From Pycnococcus provasolii (taxonomy: Eukaryota > Chlorophyta > Pseudoscourfieldiophyceae > Pseudoscourfieldiales > Pycnococcaceae): 64,000 bases of DNA. Under the pieces are notes generated by a model. It made no database searches. It had not been told where the DNA came from and saw only the letters and a list, made by a program, of their open reading frames with translations. Made by a program: the position numbers and the translations under genes. How positions within the stretch are numbered: the first letter of the stretch is position 1; each line of letters opens with the position of its first letter. Below, one piece after another: positions 58,193-64,000 of this stretch. The stretch is from contig OW568904.1 in the NCBI GenBank assembly GCA_938743325.2, positions 1 through 64,000 of the forward strand, read 5' to 3'.

Positions 58193-60247
58193 TCAACATT
58201 CATCCACCACCGAAGCATAATCATCGTATAAAATCATTAGCTTGCATTGAAAGACTTGTGCGACCAACATTTCCAACATCATAAGGATTAAAATACATGA
58301 AAGCACAGGGGCGAAAAACGTGGTAAAATCGATAGAAAACGACTGCTTCAAAAATTCTTCATCTGTAATCAATTTCTTCTTGATACGCAACACTTCGAGG
58401 CTGCGAAATAGTGCTTGGTATATCGCAATCAAATAAAATGCAGAGGCCAGGAGTAGGAGACACACTATAAAACTCAGGATTCCAAAAACCGAGAGAAATG
58501 CTGCATCGTAAGTATCGTATCCATAAATCTGATGTAAAATCTCTTGTATAGGCATGAAATAAACAAATGCAAAAGAGAAAAATAAATGCACGATGAAAGC
58601 GCTCTGATGATTGATAGAAAAAATTCCACTGAAAGTCTTCTGCTTTAGCATATCTAAATAACTCTTCGCGATCGTCTTGTTATGCTGCTCAATGGCGTCC
58701 ACACCCGCTTTTACGATCTCGCTGCGTATCATATCCTTGTCCGTCCTAACTGTTGCGTCTGCGTTCTCAAAATCAATCGTTGCCAAAGTCTTCTCTAAGT
58801 TTGCAAACTCTTTTGGTACCGCATACTTTTGACGTATGGCCGTGTATGAAGCTGAAAACGGAATCGCGAGGCAAACCCAAAACTTCCAATCAGACCACAC
58901 ACACAAAAACGTTTTTCGTATCTCGGCAAAATTCCTAAGTTCGCTTGAAATTCCCTTGATTGATTTATTCATCTCCCGCGCGACGCTAAGTTCGAATTGA
59001 CACCATACGCGTTGAATCGCCTTTGGCTCCAACCACGAGTGGCAGACAAGATGAAGACCTTCCTTAGCACAGCCAACATTTTGCTTCAACTCCTCTTGCG
59101 TGCTAGAAGAGTTCACTATCCACTGATTCTTGCAATAAATATCAATCCACATCCTCTTGCTGTCTTCAAACGCTCCGCCGCCGTAGTAGTCTCTAAAGAA
59201 ATTGATGACAGATCGAAGTGTTGCATTGGACATGTATTGCACGATTATGTAGCCAGCTTGAGTCAATGGTGTGAATACAGTCAACATCAATATGAACCTG
59301 CATAGTATGAGAATTTTGGCGAGAATGGCACCTTTTGCGTCGTCGCAATTTTCCAGCTCGTCCATATTCCCAAGTAGAACTGATCCGTAGACCAGTCCTT
59401 TCAACTTTGCCCGATAGTATGCGGAGGTGTCATCCATCGACGACAAACTATCTGTGACCGCGTCAGTAAAATCTCGATAAGAGTCCATCCAGGCGTGCGA
59501 GATGAAGTGCGTCGCCGGACCTGAGTAATATGCGCGCTCAACCCACTCGCGGCCTTTCGGGTGCACCGCGCTGACGTGGTCGGCGTACGTCATTCTGTCG
59601 TTTGTGTCGATCAAACGTCCACGTTGCCACTGCGTGACTGGCTTGACAACGAAGTCGACGATATCCGACGTCTGCACGAGAGCGACGTCGCGAGCCTTGA
59701 GAAAGTCCATCCACTTTGCGTTTGGATCACCCTTGATGCGCACGAGTAGTGGCGTATCAGCGTGAATCTCGGCCGGGAGTTCTGTCAGGTCAACCTCCGC
59801 CTCTACGAGCTCCCACTTCTCATTGCGGCACCGTGGCAGACGCACGAGCTTGCGCACGTGTTCAACGTCGCTCTTGCGCGCCTGCAAGCCGTCGCCTAGG
59901 TTGACAAGCGTTTCTCCGTTCTCAGCTGTGACTAACTGCGTTGCATCATCAACATCAACGATGTGGCCACTCGTGTTGCCTGGACTTAAGCGTTCTAGCC
60001 ACTGCTCGCGTGTCGTCGGCGTGCACAGGTCTTCCCTTGCAATCCCAAACTGCGGGAGGACTTTGGCGGTAAAGTCTTCTAGAAATCGCACGCTGACACC
60101 TGACTGCGACGTCGCACGTTTCAAAGAAGGTGAGGATGACAATACGGCCTCCTCCTCAACTGCACTATTGTGTTGATCCTGAGGTGCAGGAACGACGGCA
60201 TTCAAGTTCGTGTTGATGCCGCTGCTGCGCACCACCACCACCACCAT
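58193..60247 (-). CDS. Multi-pass membrane protein with a split TIR-like domain
   Basis: 684 residues from the ATG at 60247. Residues 1-240 are a soluble N-terminus without a recognised family. A TIR-like domain then begins ATHFISHAWMDSYRDFTDAV (~246) and closes with MWIDIYCKNQW (~370) and VWCQFELSVAREM (~415, with the WCxxEL Glu of NADase TIRs). It matches the second TIR-like domain of the giant protein at 33-39 kb in the same landmark order (FVSHAW, WFDVF, WCIWEIL). Between strand one and WIDIY lies a ~100-residue insertion with a hydrophobic segment (ILILCRFILMLTVFTPL). Further hydrophobic helices follow at ~447-470, ~545-572, ~576-607 and ~640-668. The topology would put the TIR-like half-domains close to the membrane. 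A NAD-consuming membrane signal protein is a reasonable but untested idea. Confidence 0.75.
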   Translation of the reverse strand: MVVVVVRSSGINTNLNAVVPAPQDQHNSAVEEEAVLSSSPSLKRATSQSGVSVRFLEDFTAKVLPQFGIAREDLCTPTTREQWLERLSPGNTSGHIVDVDDATQLVTAENGETLVNLGDGLQARKSDVEHVRKLVRLPRCRNEKWELVEAEVDLTELPAEIHADTPLLVRIKGDPNAKWMDFLKARDVALVQTSDIVDFVVKPVTQWQRGRLIDTNDRMTYADHVSAVHPKGREWVERAYYSGPATHFISHAWMDSYRDFTDAVTDSLSSMDDTSAYYRAKLKGLVYGSVLLGNMDELENCDDAKGAILAKILILCRFILMLTVFTPLTQAGYIIVQYMSNATLRSVINFFRDYYGGGAFEDSKRMWIDIYCKNQWIVNSSSTQEELKQNVGCAKEGLHLVCHSWLEPKAIQRVWCQFELSVAREMNKSIKGISSELRNFAEIRKTFLCVWSDWKFWVCLAIPFSASYTAIRQKYAVPKEFANLEKTLATIDFENADATVRTDKDMIRSEIVKAGVDAIEQHNKTIAKSYLDMLKQKTFSGIFSINHQSAFIVHLFFSFAFVYFMPIQEILHQIYGYDTYDAAFLSVFGILSFIVCLLLLASAFYLIAIYQALFRSLEVLRIKKKLITDEEFLKQSFSIDFTTFFAPVLSCILILMMLEMLVAQVFQCKLMILYDDYASVVDEC

Positions 60248-60620
60248 GATGACGAGTGACCTTAGACAAAATCACAAGGCCAACCGAACGAACGAACGGT
60301 GCATGCACTGCACAGGTAGGTGTAGTGACACTACTACTACTACAAGCAAGTTACCTACTTACTTGCTTAAGTACTTATGACAAGATTCTGTGAACATTCA
60401 GCAGAGTGATAATAACGGCGGCGGCGGACGTTCGTTCCCAGCTGCAGGGCAGTTCACCCCCTGGAGTAAGCGGGATCCCACCTAGGATTAGGGTTAGGGT
60501 TCGGGTTAGGGTTAGGGCTAGGGTTCGGGTTTTGTTTTCCCCTCCTACCTTTAGGGTAATGAAGGTCGTGCACCGTCAGTTCAGTGCGTGTTTTCAGCAT
60601 ATAACGAAATCCACACAGTA
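60248..60620. other. Spacer with degenerate TTAGGG block
   Basis: Upstream of the TIR-like gene. 60484-60528 is a TTAGGG-type run with TTCGGG variants. No gene seen. Confidence 0.6.
60484..60528. repeat. Interstitial telomere-like repeat (TTAGGG orientation, with variants)
   Basis: About seven units of TTAGGG mixed with TTCGGG and CTAGGG, orientation opposite to the chromosome end. Confidence 0.85.
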
Positions 60621-60909
60621 GAGTGTACTGGCAGAAGCGATGTGGTTATATTTTGTGCTTGTAGAAAACGGTTATATAAGCGAAAAAATTAGCACATCGC
60701 CTTGCTTTTTGCATGGTACTGGCAGAATAAAACCGATTAAGTCGGGGTAATAGGTCGGAGGCGAATACCGGCCCCCTTCATTTTAAGCTTAAACGCGTTT
60801 CTCTTATATTGGCGATTCGCTAATATAAGAAAATCCCGATTCTCTTATATTTTTGCTTTTTGGTTATATAAGCGAAAAATCCCGATTTTTCGCTTCTGCC
60901 AGTACACTC
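60621..60909. mobile_element. 289-bp MITE with 20-bp terminal inverted repeats and TA target duplication
   Basis: Left end GAGTGTACTGGCAGAAGCGA (60621-60640) and right end its exact reverse complement (60890-60909), each flanked by TA (60619-60620 and 60910-60911). The inside is AT-rich with short self-complementary blocks around CTTATAT/ATATAAG and GCGAAAAATC, and no coding capacity. A TA duplication and ends of this length fit a non-autonomous Tc1/mariner-type element. A partial internal TIR copy (TACTGGCAGAA) lies at about 60717. Confidence 0.85.
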
Positions 60910-60959
60910 TAGTATTCTAGGGTTACCTGTAGAGAAACCCTAACCTATTTTATATTGTG

Positions 60960-61055
60960 TGTGTGCCCTCGACTCGCACGGCTGCGCCGTTCTCGCCCGA
61001 GTGTAATTTCTACAAGACTCGCCCGATAAAGCTGCGCCGTTCTCGCCCAGACAAG
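60960..61055 (+). repeat. 44-bp satellite family, two diverged copies
   Basis: ACTCGCACGGCTGCGCCGTT, then CTCGCCCGAG, then TACAAGACTCGCCCGATAAA and GCTGCGCCGTTCTCGCCC, the same variants as the first units of the 52 kb array and the reverse of 27385-27470. Confidence 0.8.
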
Positions 61056-61830
61056 CACAACGGTGTCTGCACCACACAAGCACCTTAAACATTAAAAAAC
61101 AAAAAACATAAAAAACTAAAAAAACTAAAAATAAAAGACGTACTCTCTCCGCCACATACAGAGGCTGACACTTTATAAGAAATACATGACATCATGCCGT
61201 CCACAAACGTGCCGTACACATCCGAAACAGGAACGGACGCGGGCATGATCGTTATCGGTTTTCTGTTGAGAAAGATCGATCTTCGAAGTATAGCCGTTTC
61301 GTTTAGGGGAGGAGGGAAATATCTAAAATCTACCTCTGAAGTCTGAACCCCCTTGCCTGGGGGGGGGAGAGAAAACAAATCTGCCTGGGGCCGGGGGCAC
61401 GTACCCTAGTGGAGCACGTGGCCGCAGGCTCAGGCGTCCGGAGCAGAGTCCTGAGGCAGTTGGGGAGCTCTCGGACGGATGACGAAGACGACTTGTAACA
61501 ACACGTTCCCGGCTGACGACGGTGGGCCGATTTTGTCTGAAGGCGACTAGCTCTTTCCTAGCGTGCAGAGCAACACCACAACCGAGGCGGTGGGTTCAGG
61601 GTGGCATCGTGCGGTCACTGGTGTGACCTGACAGCTGTCGGGTTGCGAGGCCGCGGGTGCAGGAGGGCGTTGGGGTTTTGGTTGTCCCCCTTCTTGTATG
61701 GTGAGGTGAGTGGGTGTTTTGTTTGGTGTTGGTTGGTGAACGAGAAGGTTGAGGTGTGGGATACCTCTTATGTTGTGGAGGTGAGGATTCGGTTGGATAA
61801 GTGTCGGTGACGGCCCGAGGGTTTCCCGGC
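61056..61830. other. Unassigned spacer
   Basis: An A-rich block near 61090-61135, G runs near 61360. No gene is recognised. Confidence 0.45.
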
Positions 61831-61995
61831 CCGTGTCACAAACCCACGTGGCGGAACTCCGAAACCAAACTCACCTGAAACCCCTAAAACATAACCCCGG
61901 TCCGGGAGCCCAAAAACCGATTCCAAGGCACCCGAAACCCCAATCCATCAAAACCCCAAAACAGAACCTGCGAGACCTAAACGCCCTCGCTCATC
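61831..61995 (-). mobile_element. Fossil fragment related to the copia-type element at 7.8 kb, probably LTR sequence
   Basis: About 60 bases (61933-61993) share AATCCATCAAAACCCCAAAA and the following CCTGCGAGA and CGCCCTCGCTCA with 7784-7846, where they directly follow the end of a copia pol on the minus strand. The rest up to about 61830 has no coding and could be the remainder of one LTR. No internal region is present, so it would be a lone LTR or scrap; broken. Confidence 0.35.
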
Positions 61996-62549
61996 CCCAC
62001 TGTAACTTTATTCTACACTTTTGGTTTTTATACACGTCGTCACCCGTTTTAGTGTCGTACGTGTCTTCCAATAAGTTGTGGAGTTGTTCAGGGGTGGTCA
62101 GAACTCAGAAGAATCTAACTTCGGAGGGCGACTACGTACCTCCGCCATTCAACAGCGCAAGCGCAGGCAAGGGAGCTGAGAGGCCATGCACTGGACGGCT
62201 GCAGATTACGAAAGGCATTCGGTACATGAGGAATTACATGGAAATACCACCGGAAGTGTATGCAAAAGACTGTGCAAAAAAAAGGCTAAAATTGGTAAAT
62301 TTACTAATTTTACGCCGAGGACGGAGGGCCATTCGTTTCCCATAAGCTCATTCCCACTCCCAGTTCCCACTCCCAGTTCACGCCCGCCAACGACGTGGGG
62401 GTGTGTGGTGCACCCCGTCGAAGCGCTCCACTGTCCACTGGAGCTGTTCCTCAGTGGCGATGGCATCATCTTAAGCATAATTAGGACGTGTCGTATACAA
62501 AAAATATCATGTCAAAACCTTCTGGAACGGCGAAGATAACGCAATTTGC
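61996..62549. other. Unassigned spacer
   Basis: Short open frames only. No recognised feature. Confidence 0.4.
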
Positions 62550-62630
62550 CCTAACCCTAGCTGTAACCCTAGCCCTAATTCGTAACCCTAGCGTAACCCT
62601 AGCATAACCCTAGCCGTAACCCTAAATGTT
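62550..62630. repeat. Highly diverged telomere-like repeat (CCCTAG variants)
   Basis: ACCCTAGCTGTA, ACCCTAGCCCTAATTCGTA, ACCCTAGCGTA and ACCCTAGCATA style units; back in CCCTA orientation. Confidence 0.7.
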
Positions 62631-62751
62631 CATATAACGGGACCAAACAACGGGAGATGAGCAGAAATCACCTTAACACCACGAAAATGGTCGGCGGCGG
62701 ATTCGGGGTTTGGATTCGGGTTTTAATTTCGATTCGGGTTTAAAATTCGTG

Positions 62752-63412
62752 CGGTATATACCAGATATACCGCGGTACTGTCTAAAATGATAAACGGACC
62801 GGTCATTTGTAAGTCGTCCCAATGGTCGTGTCATACCAGGTCGTTTTTGCCCGTTCTTGTGGTGTTCGGGCAAGCCTCTTGAGTGGTCTATGCGACGCCG
62901 TCGCGAGGAACAGTGCACAACGAACACTCGCGTGTACACAACCAGCCAAAGTGGTACACTCCGCCATGACCGCCAAATGTTAAACGGACTACGGGGGTCC
63001 CGTTGTCGAAATGTAAAATTTGGGTTTCCCGATGGAATTCCTTTCCCCCATGCTGATCAGGGGGGGGGTACCCATGCATTTGGAAGTCGGGGGGAAATAG
63101 AGGGATTCTGAGTTTCTCAAATTGGTCCCGGATTTCTGTCGGGGCAAATTCCCCCCCGACTTACAAATGGATTTTCGGATTTTAATGGCGGAACGCTGTT
63201 TTGTCGCGAATTTGTGAGCAGCTCGTGCGTTGGTTTTCTACGTGGTATGTGTGTGCAAGTAGGCCTACACCCATAGTGTACCACTGCCACAAACCACGGG
63301 TGAAACGGACTTGGGACGGCCGAGTTGTGGGGTTGACTTACAAATCCGGTCCGTTTAACATGGGCGGTCCGTTTATCATTTCAGACAGTATTGGTATATA
63401 CCGGGATATACG
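62752..63412. mobile_element. Foldback-type element, ~660 bp, with imperfect inverted repeats
   Basis: Left end (62752-62815) contains CGGTATATACCAGATATACC, then ACTGTCTAAAATGATAAACG and ATTTGTAAGTC. The right end (63336-63412) has the reverse complement with an extra 19-base block repeating the AAACGGACCGG part. The left end is itself palindromic (CGGTATAT/ATATACCG). The inside is non-coding, with C/G runs and further copies of TTAAACGGAC. A target duplication was not identified. Confidence 0.6.
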
Positions 63413-63759
63413 GTACTGTATGCGTTTTCGCGCATACCAGTATTTGTCCATCTATACGACGGGGATGCAGCACAACTACGCAACATGAAGCCAGTGCAAC
63501 GCCTCGTGCATCACGCGGCGTCGCGACATACTCGAGTATTTTAAGTATTGGGTAGCTCTGACTGGAGGACCCCCCAAGCAAGTTTGGTTTTGCCTGCCTG
63601 CGTTCCTGAGGGACCCCGGTTTTGAGGGAGGGACCGCTCGCTGCGAGGGATCCCCAAATGAACTTGAAATTTCCGTCTCACCAGGGGGGGGTTAGGGTTT
63701 TCGCGCATTCTCCCCGGGGAATCTTTTTTGTGGCTGGCGAAACCCTAATTCTTCGGCCG

Positions 63760-64000
63760 AGCGTGTGCGTGTGCGAGCGTGTGCGTGTGCGTGTGCGAGC
63801 GTGCGTGTGCGTGTGCGTGTGCGTGTGCGAGCGTGTGCGTGTGCGTGTGCGAGCGTGTGCGTGCGTGTGCGCAGCTCGTGATTGTTGTGAGTGCGTGTGC
63901 GTGTGCGTGTGCGTGTGCGTGTGCGCAGCTCGTGATTGTTGTTCACGAGTGTTGTGAGTGTTGTGAGTGCTGTGAGCGTCCACAGCTGTGGCCTGTGAGT
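63760..64000. repeat. GT-rich microsatellite (GTGTGCGTGTGCGAGC type)
   Basis: Higher-order repeats of GTGTGC and GCGAGC to 63935, with CGCAGCTCGTGATTGTTGT present twice, then GTGTTGTGAGT units to the window end. Open frames across it are chance. Confidence 0.9.

Noticed and set aside
63622-63983. Val/Arg/Cys and Thr/His frames at the right end
   Set aside because: They are produced by the GTGTGC microsatellite.
1-64000. rRNA genes or a chromosomal replication origin
   Set aside because: No rRNA core motif was recognised, and origins of this kind of genome have no sequence signature that can be read by eye.

Overview
The window is the left end of a nuclear chromosome from a eukaryotic microalga. 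It opens with about 320 bases of CCCTAA repeat (TTAGGG-type telomere). The genes are eukaryotic: short GT-AG introns, signal peptides, homopolymer-rich spacers and interstitial telomere repeats between genes. A photosynthetic, probably green-lineage host is suggested by a plastid-type double-ACT protein, a plant-type PDDEXK-like (DUF506) protein, a plant-type secretory phospholipase A2 and a circularly permuted tRNA gene, a rarity known from red algae, prasinophyte green algae and the chlorarachniophyte nucleomorph. The species cannot be named from the sequence alone.

Layout. 1-2.2 kb: telomere, then a Helitron/PIF1-type helicase tail and a mariner-type transposase tail joined through internal telomere repeats. 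2.9-7.1 kb: an EF-hand membrane protein and a secretory PC-esterase (NXPE-like). 7.4-14.4 kb: a fossil Ty1/copia tail, then a 2.4 kb near-identical inverted duplication (arms about 8028-10406 and 12072-14439). Each arm carries a permuted tRNA-Pro(AGG) gene and a nuclease-domain gene. The 1.67 kb spacer holds the end of the nuclease gene and a decayed ABC transporter end. 14.4-17 kb: no recognised gene. 17-26.3 kb: PDDEXK-like protein, plastid ACT protein, a three-exon receptor-like protein (beta-helix, TSP1, membrane span, HeLo/MLKL-N-like bundle, kinase) and a secretory phospholipase A2. 26.3-28.5 kb: telomere-like and 44-bp satellite repeats. 28.5-46 kb: a leucine-rich-repeat protein, a low-complexity protein, a giant TIR-helicase-TIR-TPR protein, an SDR-like protein, a small unknown protein and a secretory ankyrin/WW protein. 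46.3-52.4 kb: an 88-bp minisatellite, an ankyrin/WW/triple-AAA+ protein and a second 44-bp satellite array. 52.4-60.3 kb: a low-complexity ORF with direct repeats, an XRE-HTH/nuclease fusion, a METTL24/FkbM-like membrane methyltransferase and a multi-pass TIR-like protein. 60.3-64 kb: a TA-flanked MITE, LTR-related sequence, a foldback element and GT-rich microsatellite.

Taken together, the protein-coding content is rich in architectures typical of innate sensing and cell-death signalling: TIR, TPR, LRR, ankyrin-AAA+ and HeLo-kinase. They lie in a repeat-laden subtelomere where duplication and domain shuffling are visibly active. That reading is inference from domain content. The most strongly supported unusual item is the permuted tRNA-Pro gene, whose two 36-nt halves lie in reversed order, fit a complete 72-nt cloverleaf, and are present twice.
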